Shown here: one piece after another, positions 34,249 through 44,005 of the stretch
Layout of the letters: every line of letters begins with the position of its first letter
Numbering within the stretch: the stretch's first letter is position 1
Origin: Thermomonas sp. XSG
GTDB lineage: Bacteria; Pseudomonadota; Gammaproteobacteria; Xanthomonadales; Xanthomonadaceae
Direction: 5' to 3'
Assembly (NCBI RefSeq): GCF_014678725.1
Contig: NZ_CP061497.1
Span: forward strand, 2,868,001 to 2,932,000
Length of the DNA stretch: 64,000 nt
Notes under the pieces: model-generated
Databases searched by the model: none
The model's input: the letters and a program-made list of their open reading frames with translations, nothing else
What the model was told of the DNA's origin: nothing
Translations under genes and position numbers: made by a program

Positions 34249-35493
34249 ATGTTCAAACCCGTCCCCGTCGCCATCGGCCTGCGCTACCTGCGCGCGAAAC
34301 GCCGCAACGGCTTCATCTCGTTCATTTCGCTCGCTTCGATCCTCGGCATCGCGCTGGGCGTCACCGCGCTGATCACCACGCTGGCGGTGATGAGCGGATT
34401 CCAGAAGGAAATCCGCGACCGCATGCTGGGCATGGCCGCGCATGCCACCGTCAGCGGCTACGGCGAGCCGTTGCAGGACTGGCGTCGTGCGATCGAGGTC
34501 GCCACCGCCGATACGCGCGTGGTGGGCGCAGCGCCGTATATCGAGAAGGAGGCACTGATCTCGGGTGCCAACAACCAGCCGGCGATGCTGCGTGCGGTGG
34601 ACCCGGCGCAGGAAGGCAAGGTATCGGAACTGCCCGGCAAGATGGTGCAGGGCAGGATCGCCGACCTGGCGCCCGGCAGCTTCAGCATCGTGCTGGGCAA
34701 GGAGCTGGCCATCTGGCTGGGGGTGGGCGTTGGCGACGACGTCATCGTCACCCTCGCCGAATTCCGCAGCACCCCGGTGGGCGGCGTGCAGACCATGAAG
34801 CGGTTCAGGGTCAGCGGCATCTTCGAGGCCGGCTACAACGAATTCGACAAGGGCCTGGCGGTGGTCAACCTGTCCGACCTGCAGCGCGTGCTGCGGATGG
34901 GCGATGGCGTGACCGGCGTGCGCCTGAAGCTGCATGACATGGATCGCGCCTTCGAGGTCGCCCGTGACCTGGCGCTCACGCTCAAGGGGCCGTACCGGGT
35001 CAGCGACTGGACCCAGGACAATGCCAACCTGTTCCGTGCGCTCAAGATGGAGAAGACGGTGATGGCGATCCTGCTGTCGCTGATCGTGGCGATGGGCGCG
35101 TTCAACCTGGTGTCCTCGCAGGTCATGCTGGTGACCGACAAGCAGGCCGACATCGCCATCCTGCGCACGCTGGGGCTGACCCCGGGGCAGGTGATGCGCA
35201 CCTTCATGGTGCAGGGTGGGTTGATTGGTTTCATCGGCACCGTGGCCGGCGTGATCGGCGGCGTCACCCTGACCTTCAACCTCAACCGCATCCTGCAGGG
35301 CATCGAGCGGCTGTTCGGCGTGCAGCTGCTGCCCGAGGACGTGTACTACATCACCGGGCTGCCCACCGACATGCAGGCCGGCGACGTGCTTGCCATCGTT
35401 TGTGCAGCGCTGCTGATGGCCTTCCTGGCCACCCTGTATCCCGCCTGGCGCGCCTCGCGCACGGCTCCGGCGGAGGCGCTGCGCTATGAATGA
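34249..35493 (+). CDS. Lipoprotein-releasing ABC transporter permease (LolC/LolE family)
   Basis: The 414-residue protein has one N-terminal and three C-terminal membrane helices with a large periplasmic domain between them. Family blocks are [38 protein letters not shown] and [20 protein letters not shown]. It moves outer-membrane lipoproteins from the inner membrane to LolA. Only one permease gene is found before lolD; it may form a LolF-type homodimer rather than a LolC-LolE pair, or the second permease is elsewhere. The Shine-Dalgarno sequence is AAAGGG. Confidence 0.9.
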   Translation: MFKPVPVAIGLRYLRAKRRNGFISFISLASILGIALGVTALITTLAVMSGFQKEIRDRMLGMAAHATVSGYGEPLQDWRRAIEVATADTRVVGAAPYIEKEALISGANNQPAMLRAVDPAQEGKVSELPGKMVQGRIADLAPGSFSIVLGKELAIWLGVGVGDDVIVTLAEFRSTPVGGVQTMKRFRVSGIFEAGYNEFDKGLAVVNLSDLQRVLRMGDGVTGVRLKLHDMDRAFEVARDLALTLKGPYRVSDWTQDNANLFRALKMEKTVMAILLSLIVAMGAFNLVSSQVMLVTDKQADIAILRTLGLTPGQVMRTFMVQGGLIGFIGTVAGVIGGVTLTFNLNRILQGIERLFGVQLLPEDVYYITGLPTDMQAGDVLAIVCAALLMAFLATLYPAWRASRTAPAEALRYE

Positions 35494-36190
35494 GCCGATG
35501 CAGGACGTCATCCGCGCCGAAGGCCTGGGCAAGACCTACGCCGAGGGCAAGCTGCACACGCCGGTGTTCGACGGGCTGGACTTCGTCGTGCAGGCCGGCG
35601 AAACCGTGGCCATTCTCGGCGCGTCCGGTGCCGGCAAGAGCACCCTGCTGCACCTGCTGGGCGGGCTGGATGTCCCCAGCGCCGGCGAGGTGTACGTGGC
35701 CGGCCAGAAGATGAGCGCGCTGTCCGATGCCGCTCGCGGTCGCCTCCGCAATGCGTCGCTCGGCTTCGTCTACCAGTTCCACCACCTGCTGCCGGAGTTC
35801 ACCGCGCTGGAGAACGTGATGATGCCGGTGCTGCTGGCCGGCGGATCCACCGCGGAGGCGCAGCGGCGAGCGCAGGCGCTGCTGGAATCGGTGGGCCTGG
35901 GGCATCGGCTGTCGCACAAGCCCGGCGAGTTGTCCGGCGGCGAACGCCAGCGCGCCGCGGTGGCGCGGGCACTGGTCAACAACCCGGCCTGCGTGCTGGG
36001 CGACGAACCCACCGGCAACCTTGACGAGAAGACTGCCGCGATCGTGTTCGAGCAGATGCTGGAGCTCAACCGCGCGCAGGCCACCAGCCTGGTGCTGGTG
36101 ACCCACGACCGTCGCCTGGCGCGCCGGCTGGACCGGGTGCTGGAACTGCGCGAGGGTCGCCTGCACGCGCTGGCCAAGACCGACATCTGA
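35486..36190 (+). CDS. lolD: Lipoprotein-releasing ABC transporter ATP-binding protein LolD
   Basis: The 234-residue ATPase has Walker [11 protein letters not shown], the LolD-typical block [19 protein letters not shown], signature [16 protein letters not shown] and Walker [15 protein letters not shown]. It powers the Lol permease. The ATG at 35486 overlaps the permease gene by eight bases. An ATG at 35498 is an alternative start. Confidence 0.94.
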   Translation: MNEPMQDVIRAEGLGKTYAEGKLHTPVFDGLDFVVQAGETVAILGASGAGKSTLLHLLGGLDVPSAGEVYVAGQKMSALSDAARGRLRNASLGFVYQFHHLLPEFTALENVMMPVLLAGGSTAEAQRRAQALLESVGLGHRLSHKPGELSGGERQRAAVARALVNNPACVLGDEPTGNLDEKTAAIVFEQMLELNRAQATSLVLVTHDRRLARRLDRVLELREGRLHALAKTDI

Positions 36191-36396
36191 GTCTGCCGTT
36201 GTTGTCCCGCTGGCGGGCCAAGACCCTGCATCGGGATGAATCGGCAGCTGCGTTCCGGGGCGTGATCGCAGTGCACGGCTTGCTGGCGTTGGCGTTGCTG
36301 ACGACGTCCTGACGACCGTCGGTCGGCCGGAAACCCGACCCCGGCGCGCGGCCTGCGCCGACTGCCGGCCCGCGTCCCTTCGGCGACGCTGCCGGC

Positions 36397-38820
36397 ATGG
36401 CGGCCATCCTTCGATTCCCGCGAATGCAACTGGCAGGAGCAGCTTTTCGCGACCCTGCCACGCCGGCGTTTCCGCTGTTCGGTCCTGCCTGCGCAGCCGC
36501 GCTGCTGGCCGGCGTCACCTCTTGTCTGCTGCTGCCGGCGTTGCCACCACGCTGGCTGCCGGGGCTGCTGCTGGTCGCCATGATCCCGCTGCTGCGTGCC
36601 GCCAGATGGCGGCCACTGGGCATGCTGCTGGCCGGTGCGGCACTCGCCGGCTGGCAGGCCGGCGCCGCGCTGGATGCACAGCTGCCGCGCACCCTGCAGG
36701 GCGCGGTGCTCACGGTCGAGGGTCGTATCGTCGAGCTGCCGGTGCATGAGCCCCGTCGGACCCGCTTCCGTTTCGTCGTCGATGACGTGGCGACCCAGCC
36801 CGCCGCCCTGCGTGGCCGCACCTTGCAACTGGCCTGGTACGGCGAGGAGTTGCAGCCGCGCCAGCGGCTGCAGGCGGGCAGCCGCTGGCAGTTCCCGCTG
36901 CGCCTGCGTGCGCCTCGTGGGCTGCGCAATCCGGGCGGCGGCGACGCGGAGAAATTCGCGCTGGCGGCGCGGCTGGCGGCGACCGGTTTCGTGCTGGAGC
37001 CGGGGCTGGCCGTCCGGCTGGCGGCGCCGTCCGGCATCGATGCCTGGCGCGAAGCGATGAGTGCGCGCATCGCCGTGGTGGTGCCCAGCGCTTCCTCGCG
37101 CTACGTGCGGGCGCTGGCGCTGGGCGATACTCGCGGGTTGGACGATTCCGACTGGGCGCGGCTGCGCGCCGCAGGCCTGACCCACCTGATCGCGATTTCC
37201 GGCTTCCACGTCGGGCTGGTGGCCGGGTTCTGCGCGCTGTGCGCGGCAGCGCTGTGGTGGTTGTGGCCGCCGCTGGCGCGCTGGATGCCGCGTCCGTTCG
37301 CGGCCGGTGCCGGCGCGCTGCTGGGCGCGTTCGGCTACGCGCTGCTGACCGGCATGGCGGTGCCGACCCTGCGCACCGCGGTGATGATCGCGGCGCTGGT
37401 GGCCGCGCGCTGGCTGCGGCGCCGCCTGCGGCTGGTCGATACGCTGGCGCTGGGCAGCTGCGTGTTGCTCCTGCTCGATCCGCTGGCGGTGCTGGGGGCT
37501 GGCTTCTGGCTGAGTTTCGCCGGCGTGGCATGGCTGCTGTGGTGCCTGCCGGACGCTGGCGGAAAAGGGCCGCGTGCGGTCGCAGGCGGCTTCCTCGCCG
37601 CGCAGGCGGTGGCCAGCCTCGGGCTGCTGCCGCTGACCGTGCTGCTGTTCGGGCAGGCCTCCTTCGCCGGGCCCATCGCGAATCTGGCCGCGGTGCCTTG
37701 GTGGAGCCTGGTGGTGGTGCCATTGGCGCTGCTGGGCGTGCTCGCCGAAACCCTGCATGCAGGCCTCGGACAGTGGAGCTTGCAGGCGGCGGCCTGGTGC
37801 TTCGACCTGTTGTGGCCACTGCTGGCGCGCATCGCCGACAGCCCGCTGGCGATGGCGTGGTTGCCGGCGCCGCGCTGGTACGCGCTGCCGCTGGCCCTGC
37901 TGTCCGCGTTCTGGCTCTTGCTCCCGCGCGGCCTGCCGGGGCGCGGGCTGGCGCTGCTGCTGTGGCTGCCGCTGCTGTATCCGCCGCGCGAGCTGCCGGC
38001 GCCGGGCGAGGTGGAGCTGACCGTGATCGACGTGGGGCAGGGGCTGTCGGTGCTGGTGCGCACCGCGAGTCACAGCCTGCTGTACGACATGGGGCCGGCG
38101 ATCCCCGATGGTTTCGATGCCGGCGAGCGCGCGGTGATTCCGGCACTGCACGCATTGGGCGTGAGGCGTCTGGACCTGGCCATGGTCAGCCACGGCGACA
38201 ATGACCACGCAGGAGGGCTGCCGGCGGTAAAGGCGGCGTTCCCGATGCCGCTGGTGCTGGCGCCCCACGGCAGCCCGGTGCCCGGCAATCGTGACTGCCG
38301 GGCAGGCCAGGCCTGGCAATGGGATGGGGTGCGCTTCCGCGTCCTGCATCCGGGCAGCGAGTTCCCGTACCTGGGCAATGAAGCCGCCTGCGTGCTGCGT
38401 ATCGAGAGCGCCCATGGCAATGCGCTGCTGGCCGGCGACATCGGTCATTACGTCGAGCGCAAATTGCTGTCGGAAGCACGGACGCAGTTGCGCAGCGACG
38501 TGGTGCTGGTCCCGCACCACGGCAGCGACGGCTCATCCGATCCGGGCTTCGTGACCGCCACCGGGGCGAAGGTGGCGTTGGTCTCGTCCGGTGCCGACAA
38601 CCGCTTCCGCCATCCGCGACCGTCGGTGGTGCGGCGCTGGTGCGAGGCCGGCGCGGAGGTGCTGGACAGTGCGCGATCCGGCGCGATCCGGGTCTGGCTG
38701 GGCCGCGATGGGGTGCGCCTGCGGGAGCAGCGCAGTTTCCATCCGCGGCCGTGGGACGCAGTGCGCAGGCGCGGGGAAACGGCTGGGCTATGCTACGCGC
38801 CGGAGTTTTCGCGGCCATGA
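36397..38820 (+). CDS. comEC: DNA internalization protein ComEC/Rec2
   Basis: The 807-residue protein has an N-terminal membrane region with the DUF4131-like part, the competence domain with LTHLIAISGFHVGLVAGF, multiple helices up to about residue 530, and a C-terminal metallo-beta-lactamase-fold domain (VIDVGQGLSVLVRT, VSHGDNDHAGGLPAV, VPHHGSDGSSDP). It forms the inner-membrane channel for single-stranded DNA in natural transformation. The ATG at 36397 gives the usual length; ATG 36424 is an alternative. The 206 bases before it hold no gene that I can support. Confidence 0.93.
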   Translation: MAAILRFPRMQLAGAAFRDPATPAFPLFGPACAAALLAGVTSCLLLPALPPRWLPGLLLVAMIPLLRAARWRPLGMLLAGAALAGWQAGAALDAQLPRTLQGAVLTVEGRIVELPVHEPRRTRFRFVVDDVATQPAALRGRTLQLAWYGEELQPRQRLQAGSRWQFPLRLRAPRGLRNPGGGDAEKFALAARLAATGFVLEPGLAVRLAAPSGIDAWREAMSARIAVVVPSASSRYVRALALGDTRGLDDSDWARLRAAGLTHLIAISGFHVGLVAGFCALCAAALWWLWPPLARWMPRPFAAGAGALLGAFGYALLTGMAVPTLRTAVMIAALVAARWLRRRLRLVDTLALGSCVLLLLDPLAVLGAGFWLSFAGVAWLLWCLPDAGGKGPRAVAGGFLAAQAVASLGLLPLTVLLFGQASFAGPIANLAAVPWWSLVVVPLALLGVLAETLHAGLGQWSLQAAAWCFDLLWPLLARIADSPLAMAWLPAPRWYALPLALLSAFWLLLPRGLPGRGLALLLWLPLLYPPRELPAPGEVELTVIDVGQGLSVLVRTASHSLLYDMGPAIPDGFDAGERAVIPALHALGVRRLDLAMVSHGDNDHAGGLPAVKAAFPMPLVLAPHGSPVPGNRDCRAGQAWQWDGVRFRVLHPGSEFPYLGNEAACVLRIESAHGNALLAGDIGHYVERKLLSEARTQLRSDVVLVPHHGSDGSSDPGFVTATGAKVALVSSGADNRFRHPRPSVVRRWCEAGAEVLDSARSGAIRVWLGRDGVRLREQRSFHPRPWDAVRRRGETAGLCYAPEFSRP

Positions 38821-38838
38821 CGGCCGGAAGGATGATGC

Positions 38839-39471
38839 GTGCTGGAACTCGTCAAGGCCGGAGGCTGGCCGATGATCCCGCTGCTGCTGCTGACCGTGGC
38901 GGCGCTGGCGATCATCGTTGAACGATTCTGGAGCCTGCGCCGCGAGCGCGTGCTGCCGCCCGGCCTGGGCGACGAAGTGCGCGCCTGGGTGGCACGCGGC
39001 AAGCCGCTGGAGCCGGCCCACATCGAGTCCCTGCGCGCCACCGCGCCGCTGGGCGCGCTGCTGGCGGCCGAACTGGACGTGCGCCATCGCGGCCGCGAGG
39101 TGATCCGCGAGCGTGTGGAGGACGTCGGCCGCCACCTTGTCCACCGCATGGAGCGGTTCCTCAACGCGCTGGGCACCATCGCCGCCGCCGGCCCGCTGCT
39201 GGGCCTGTTCGGCACCGTGGTCGGCATGATCGAGATGTTCCTCGGCATCCTCGACCACGGTCTGGGGGATGCCGGCCAGCTTGCGGGCGGCATCGGCAAG
39301 GCGCTGATCTGCACCGCCACGGGCATGGTGGTGGCGATCCCCGCGCTGGCCTTCCACCGCTATTTCCGTGGCCGCATCGCCGGCTACATCGTCGACATGG
39401 AGCACGAGGCGATGCGCTTGCAGGACGTGCTGGACGAAGCGCCCGGCGTGGTCCCGGCACGGCAGGACTGA
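38839..39471 (+). CDS. exbB: ExbB/TolQ family proton-channel protein
   Basis: The 210-residue protein has a first membrane helix (PMIPLLLLTVAALAIIVERF), a cytoplasmic loop, and two further helices with the family block GTIAAAGPLLGLFGTVVGMI and ALICTATGMVVAIPALAFHR. With ExbD it couples the proton gradient to outer-membrane transport. Translation starts at GTG 38839, with GGAAGGATG upstream. It is the first of a run of overlapping or closely spaced genes (exbB-exbD-msbA-lpxK). Its partner TonB is not nearby. Confidence 0.88.
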   Translation: MLELVKAGGWPMIPLLLLTVAALAIIVERFWSLRRERVLPPGLGDEVRAWVARGKPLEPAHIESLRATAPLGALLAAELDVRHRGREVIRERVEDVGRHLVHRMERFLNALGTIAAAGPLLGLFGTVVGMIEMFLGILDHGLGDAGQLAGGIGKALICTATGMVVAIPALAFHRYFRGRIAGYIVDMEHEAMRLQDVLDEAPGVVPARQD

Positions 39472-39478
39472 GGCCCCG

Positions 39479-39925
39479 ATGCGGATCGCCGACCGTCGCG
39501 ACGACGACATCCCCGAGATCAACCTGGTGCCGCTGATCGACGTGGTGCTGTGCCTGCTGATCTTCTTCGTCGTCACCACCACCTTCGACGCGCGTTCGGT
39601 GCTCAAGCTCGAGCTGCCGCGTGCCGACGGCCAGCCCGCCGACGCGCAGGCGCAGCCGCTGGGCATCCTGATCAATGCGGACGGGCGCTACTTCGTCGGT
39701 GATCGCGAGGTGCTGCGCACCGACGTGGAGTCGCTGAAGCAGGCGCTGCGCGAGGTCGCTGGCGACGACCGTCAGCGCGTGGTGCTGATTCGCGCCGATG
39801 CGCGCACGCCGTGGCAGGCGGTGGTGACCGCCTACGAGGCGCTGGCCCAGCTCGGCTTCCGCAAGATCGCCAATGCCACCACACCGCCGGTCGCGGGGGC
39901 TTCAGGCCAGGACAAGGGCGCATGA
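39479..39925 (+). CDS. exbD: ExbD/TolR family protein
   Basis: The 148-residue protein has the short cytoplasmic start DDIPEINLVPLIDVVLCLLI with the essential Asp in the single membrane helix (PLID), and a periplasmic domain with VVLIRADARTPWQAVVTAYE. It works with ExbB as a stator for TonB-like transporters. The gene lies seven bases after exbB, and its stop overlaps msbA (ATGA). Confidence 0.88.
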   Translation: MRIADRRDDDIPEINLVPLIDVVLCLLIFFVVTTTFDARSVLKLELPRADGQPADAQAQPLGILINADGRYFVGDREVLRTDVESLKQALREVAGDDRQRVVLIRADARTPWQAVVTAYEALAQLGFRKIANATTPPVAGASGQDKGA

Positions 39926-41673
39926 GCGATGCCGTCTCCCCCTGGGCGATCTACCGACGCCTGCGCGGCCTGGCCGCACCGTACCGCGGGGTGCTGCTGG
40001 TAGCGTTGTTCGGGCTGGCGCTGGAGGGCGTTGCCGCCGGCGCGTTCGGCCTGCTGACCAAACCCATGGTCGACGAGACGTTCGTCGCCCGCAACCAGGA
40101 CTATGGGCTGCTGTTGCCGCTGGCCATCATCGGCATCTTCGTGGTGCGCGGCGTGGCCGGCTATGCCACCGACCTGTACATGGCCAAGGCCGCGCGTGGC
40201 ATCGCCCGCGACATGCGGGTGAACGCGCTGGACAAGTACCTGCGGCTTCCGGGCCTGCGCTTCGACGCCGAGCCGGTGCCGTCGATGCTGGTGCGGCTGG
40301 GTTCGGACAGCGACCAGGTCGCGCAGGCGGTGGTGGATTCGGCCAAAGTCATGCTGCAGCAGTCGCTGCAGGTGGTGGCGATGCTGGCGGTCATGCTGTA
40401 CGCCAGTTGGCGGGTGACGCTGGCGGTGCTGCTGCTGGGGCCGCTGATCGCATGGATGATGGACAAGGTGGGCAGGCGCTACCGCCGCATTGGCCACCGG
40501 GTACAGGAAACCTCGGCCGAAATGATGCTGGCCGCCGACCAGGCGCTGTCCAACCAGCAGGAGGTCAAGGTCTACGGTGCCCGCGCCGCCGAACTGGAGC
40601 GTTACACCGGGCTTGCCAACCACAACCTGGGCCTGAGCCTGAAGGTCGAGGCCACCCGCAGCATTTCCTCGGCGGTGGTGCAGCTCACCGGCGCGGTGGG
40701 CCTGGCCGTGCTGCTGTTCTTCGCCGGCCGCGAGGCGCTGGAAGGGCGGCTGACCGCCGGCGGTTTCGTGCAGCTGATGATCGCGATGCTGGCGATCATC
40801 CCCGCGCTGAAGCAGCTCACCAACGTGCAGGGCATGCTCCAGCGCGGCGTCGCTTCCGCCGAACGCCTGTTCTCGGTGCTGGATGCCGACGACGAGATCG
40901 ACGCCGGCGAGCGTCCGCTGGCGCGCGCGCGCGGGCTGATCGAGTTCCGCGACGTCCGCCTGGCCTATCCGGACCAGCCGCGCCCGGCGCTCGACGGCAT
41001 CAGCTTCTCCGCCCGGCCCGGCACGGTCACCGCCATCGTCGGCCGCTCCGGCAGTGGCAAGTCCACGCTGGTGAAACTGATTCCGCGCTTCTACGAACCC
41101 GATGGCGGGCAGATCCTGCTCGATGGACACCCGCTTGCCGACTATCCGCTGGCCGACCTGCGCCGGCAGCTGGCGATGGTGGGGCAGCAGGTGATGCTGT
41201 TCGACGGCACCGTCGCCGCCAACGTCGCCTACGGGGAGCTGCGCGGCGCGGCCGACCATGACGTGGCGCGGGCACTGCGCGACGCCAACGCGATGGAATT
41301 CGTGGAGCGCCTGCCCGATGGCATGCAGGCGCAGATCGGGGTCAAGGGCGGCAAGCTGTCCGGCGGCCAGCGCCAGCGCCTGGCGATCGCCCGGGCGATG
41401 CTGAAGGACGCGCCGATCCTCATCCTCGACGAGGCCACCGCTGCGCTCGACAACGCCTCCGAGCGGCTGGTGCAGGAGGCACTGGCGCAGCTGATCCCGG
41501 ATCGCACCACGCTGGTCATCGCCCACCGCCTGTCCACCGTCGAGCATGCGGACCAGATCCTGGTGCTGGACGAGGGCCGGCTGGTGGAGCAGGGCACCCA
41601 TGCGGAATTGCTGGCGCAGGGCGGCGTGTACGCGCAGCTGCATGCTGCGCAGTTCCGGGAGAACGGGGCTTGA
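39922..41673 (+). CDS. msbA: Lipid A export ABC transporter MsbA
   Basis: The 583-residue half-transporter has six membrane helices in residues about 20-310 and an ATPase domain with Walker [21 protein letters not shown], signature [16 protein letters not shown] and Walker [17 protein letters not shown]. The block SYQ-equivalent [16 protein letters not shown] is the usual Q-loop region. MsbA flips the lipid A core across the inner membrane. It overlaps exbD by four bases and lpxK by four bases (TTGA). The neighbours confirm MsbA rather than a drug exporter. Confidence 0.93.
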   Translation: MSDAVSPWAIYRRLRGLAAPYRGVLLVALFGLALEGVAAGAFGLLTKPMVDETFVARNQDYGLLLPLAIIGIFVVRGVAGYATDLYMAKAARGIARDMRVNALDKYLRLPGLRFDAEPVPSMLVRLGSDSDQVAQAVVDSAKVMLQQSLQVVAMLAVMLYASWRVTLAVLLLGPLIAWMMDKVGRRYRRIGHRVQETSAEMMLAADQALSNQQEVKVYGARAAELERYTGLANHNLGLSLKVEATRSISSAVVQLTGAVGLAVLLFFAGREALEGRLTAGGFVQLMIAMLAIIPALKQLTNVQGMLQRGVASAERLFSVLDADDEIDAGERPLARARGLIEFRDVRLAYPDQPRPALDGISFSARPGTVTAIVGRSGSGKSTLVKLIPRFYEPDGGQILLDGHPLADYPLADLRRQLAMVGQQVMLFDGTVAANVAYGELRGAADHDVARALRDANAMEFVERLPDGMQAQIGVKGGKLSGGQRQRLAIARAMLKDAPILILDEATAALDNASERLVQEALAQLIPDRTTLVIAHRLSTVEHADQILVLDEGRLVEQGTHAELLAQGGVYAQLHAAQFRENGA

Positions 41674-42695
41674 GCCATCCGCGGTTGCCGCAGACGCCTG
41701 CGTGGTGGTTCGACGGCAGCACCCCGCCGCTGTGGGCGCGCGCGCTCGCGCCGCTGTATGCCGGCGCGGTGGCGCTGCGGCGGGCGGCCTATCGTCGCGG
41801 GCTGCTGCGTTCCCGGCGTGCCGGCGTGCCGGTGGTGGTGGTGGGAAACCTGGTTGCCGGTGGCAGCGGCAAGACGCCGCTGGTGCTGGCCGTGGTCGAT
41901 CGCCTGCGCGGCGCTGGCTGGACTCCTGGCGTTGCCAGCCGTGGCCACGGGCGCAGGGATGCTTCGACGCCGCGCTGGGTCGAGGCGGGCATGGATGCAT
42001 CGCTGTGCGGCGACGAACCGCTGCTGATCGCGCATGCCAGCGGCGCGCCGGTGCGGGTGGATCGGGACCGCGCTGCCGCCGCTTCCGCGCTGGCCGCAGC
42101 CGGCTGCGACATCGTCGTCTGCGACGACGGCTTGCAGCACTACCGCCTGGCGCGCGATGTCGAGATCGAAGTTCAGGACGCGCGCCGTCGCTATGGCAAC
42201 GGCTTGTTGCTGCCGGCCGGCCCGCTGCGCGAACCGCTGGAGCGCGCCGCCGACTGCACCCTGCGCGTCCTCAACCTCGGCGTGGCCGGCAACGATGCCG
42301 ATGCGTCCTGCGCGGACGAATGGCCGATGCGGCTTGGCGTCGGCGCCCTGCGACCCCTCGCGGGCGGTCGCAGCTTGCCGCTGGCGGCGTTCGCCGGCCA
42401 GCGCGTGCACGCGGTGGCCGGGATCGGCGAGCCGGAGCGGTTCTTCTCGATGCTTCGTGATGCCGGGATCGGGGTGGTGCCGCATGCCTTCCCCGATCAC
42501 CACGCCTACGCGCCCGCGGACTTCGAGTTCGGCAGCCAGTTGCCCGTGCTGATGACCGAGAAGGACGCGGTGAAGTGCGCGGCATTCGCCCGGCCCGGCT
42601 GGCATGCGGTGCCGGTGGCCGCGCGGCTGCCGGAGCCGTTCTGGCAGGCGCTGCTCGGTCGCTTGCCGACGCGTGTCGCCGAGGCTCCCCGCTAG
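41670..42695 (+). CDS. lpxK: Tetraacyldisaccharide 4'-kinase
   Basis: The 341-residue kinase has the P-loop [20 protein letters not shown], the [15 protein letters not shown] block with catalytic Asp residues, and the C-terminal TEKDAVKC motif. It phosphorylates the lipid A precursor at the 4' position. The start is TTG at 41670, overlapping the msbA stop (TTGA); no ATG or GTG lies closer. A rare start codon coupled to msbA may hold expression low. Confidence 0.92.
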   Translation: MSHPRLPQTPAWWFDGSTPPLWARALAPLYAGAVALRRAAYRRGLLRSRRAGVPVVVVGNLVAGGSGKTPLVLAVVDRLRGAGWTPGVASRGHGRRDASTPRWVEAGMDASLCGDEPLLIAHASGAPVRVDRDRAAAASALAAAGCDIVVCDDGLQHYRLARDVEIEVQDARRRYGNGLLLPAGPLREPLERAADCTLRVLNLGVAGNDADASCADEWPMRLGVGALRPLAGGRSLPLAAFAGQRVHAVAGIGEPERFFSMLRDAGIGVVPHAFPDHHAYAPADFEFGSQLPVLMTEKDAVKCAAFARPGWHAVPVAARLPEPFWQALLGRLPTRVAEAPR

Positions 42696-42731
42696 GATGG
42701 GGCGCAGTCGGCCCCTCACGGCGGGGTCCTC

Positions 42732-42737
42732 CATAAT
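42732..42737 (+). promoter_or_regulatory. -10 box CATAAT, probable leaderless start of kdsB
   Basis: CATAAT is followed by six bases and the kdsB ATG at 42744. A short hairpin (GGGGC with GCCCC) lies about 25 bases upstream. Confidence 0.4.
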
Positions 42738-42743
42738 GTGCGC

Positions 42744-43529
42744 ATGACCACCTCCGATTTCATCGTCGCCATCCCCGCCCGCTATGCCGCTTCCCGCCTG
42801 CCGGGCAAGCCGCTGCAACCGATCGGCGGCGAACCCATGGTGCTGCACGCCGCCCGTCGCGCGCTGGCCGCAGGTGCGCGCGAAGTGTGGGTGGCAACCG
42901 ACGATGTGCGCATCGCCGATGCGTTGCAGGACAGCGGCGTGCGGATCGCGATGACCTCGCCCGCGCATGCGTCCGGCACCGACCGGTTGGCCGAATGCGC
43001 GCGCATCGCGGGCTGGCCCGACGACGCCATCGTGGTGAACCTGCAGGGGGATGAACCGTTCGCGCCTGCCGACGGCATCACCTGCGTAGCGCGCGCGGTA
43101 GCCGAAAGCGGTGCGGGCATTGCCACCCTGGCGACGCCGATCGACGAGGTCGAAACGCTGTTCGACCCCAATGCGGTGAAGGTGGTGCGCGCCGCTGGCG
43201 GCGACGCGCTGTACTTCAGCCGGGCGCCGGTGCCGTGGCCGCGCGACGCCTTCGCCCGCGACCGCAGCATGCTGCCGCCGGGAAAGTGGCTGCGCCACAT
43301 CGGCATCTATGGCTACCGGGTGGCCGCGCTGCGCGCGTTCGCGGCACTGCCGCCGGGCCGGCTGGAGCGGGTCGAGGCGCTGGAGCAGCTGCGCGCGCTG
43401 GAAGCCGGTTGGCGCATCGCCGTCGCGCTGGCGCCTTCGCCGTTCCCGCCGGGCGTGGATACGCCGGAGGACCTGGCGCGGGCGAACCACATCTTCATGC
43501 AACAGAGGTCAGGGATCGATCATGGCTAG
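42744..43529 (+). CDS. kdsB: 3-deoxy-manno-octulosonate cytidylyltransferase
   Basis: The 261-residue enzyme has the nucleotide-binding block [34 protein letters not shown], and [15 protein letters not shown] with [20 protein letters not shown]. It makes CMP-Kdo for the inner core of lipopolysaccharide. The ATG at 42744 is preferred over an upstream in-frame GTG (42738) because it fits the family and the -10 spacing. It overlaps the phosphatase gene by eight bases. Confidence 0.93.
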   Translation: MTTSDFIVAIPARYAASRLPGKPLQPIGGEPMVLHAARRALAAGAREVWVATDDVRIADALQDSGVRIAMTSPAHASGTDRLAECARIAGWPDDAIVVNLQGDEPFAPADGITCVARAVAESGAGIATLATPIDEVETLFDPNAVKVVRAAGGDALYFSRAPVPWPRDAFARDRSMLPPGKWLRHIGIYGYRVAALRAFAALPPGRLERVEALEQLRALEAGWRIAVALAPSPFPPGVDTPEDLARANHIFMQQRSGIDHG

Positions 43530-44001
43530 AGCCACCGGCATCCTCATGGTGTGCCTGGGCAACATCTGCCGCTCGCCCACCGCCGAGGGCGTACTGCGCC
43601 TGCGGCTGGAAGAAGCGGGGCTGTCGTCGCGCGCGCGCGTGGATTCCGCGGCCACCGGCAGTTCGCACATCGGCCACCCGCCGGACGAACGCGCCATTGC
43701 GTGCGCGGCGAAGCACGGCGTCGACATTACCGCGTTGCGCGCGCGCCGGCTGGCGCTGGAAGACTTCGACGAGTTCGACACCATCCTGTGCGCCGACCGC
43801 ACCATCCTGCACGAGGCGCGCATGCGCAAGCCGCGCACCTCGCATGCGCAGGTGGAGCTGCTGCTGGAATGGAGCGGGGTGGGCAAGAAGGACGTGCCGG
43901 ATCCGTACTACGGCAATGCACGCGATTTCGAGCAGGCGTTCAAGCTGGTCGATGCCGCCGCGCACGGCATCGTGGAGCGGGTGCGCCAAGGTCGGTTCTG
44001 A
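43522..44001 (+). CDS. Low molecular weight protein-tyrosine phosphatase
   Basis: The 159-residue protein has the P-loop [13 protein letters not shown] (Cys11, Arg17) and the general-acid motif [13 protein letters not shown]. It removes phosphate from phosphotyrosine or small arsenate/phosphate substrates; in relatives such enzymes act with tyrosine kinases in polysaccharide control, but none is nearby. The ATG overlaps the kdsB stop by eight bases, an arrangement common in this group. Confidence 0.92.
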   Translation: MARATGILMVCLGNICRSPTAEGVLRLRLEEAGLSSRARVDSAATGSSHIGHPPDERAIACAAKHGVDITALRARRLALEDFDEFDTILCADRTILHEARMRKPRTSHAQVELLLEWSGVGKKDVPDPYYGNARDFEQAFKLVDAAAHGIVERVRQGRF

Positions 44002-44005
44002 GCGG

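Noticed and set aside
36199-36312. A 37-codon frame with a hydrophobic end between lolD and comEC, from TTG 36199
   Set aside because: The start codon is poor and there is no Shine-Dalgarno sequence or recognisable similarity. It may be a decayed remnant, but this cannot be supported.
35770-38520. A 916-codon open frame antisense to lolD and comEC
   Set aside because: The translation is Gln/Arg/Ala-rich low complexity with no domain; it mirrors the codon bias of the sense genes.
43235-44005. A long in-frame N-terminal extension of uvrC through kdsB and the phosphatase gene
   Set aside because: The extension lies in genes read in other frames and UvrC family members begin at the GIY-YIG domain, matching ATG 44006.
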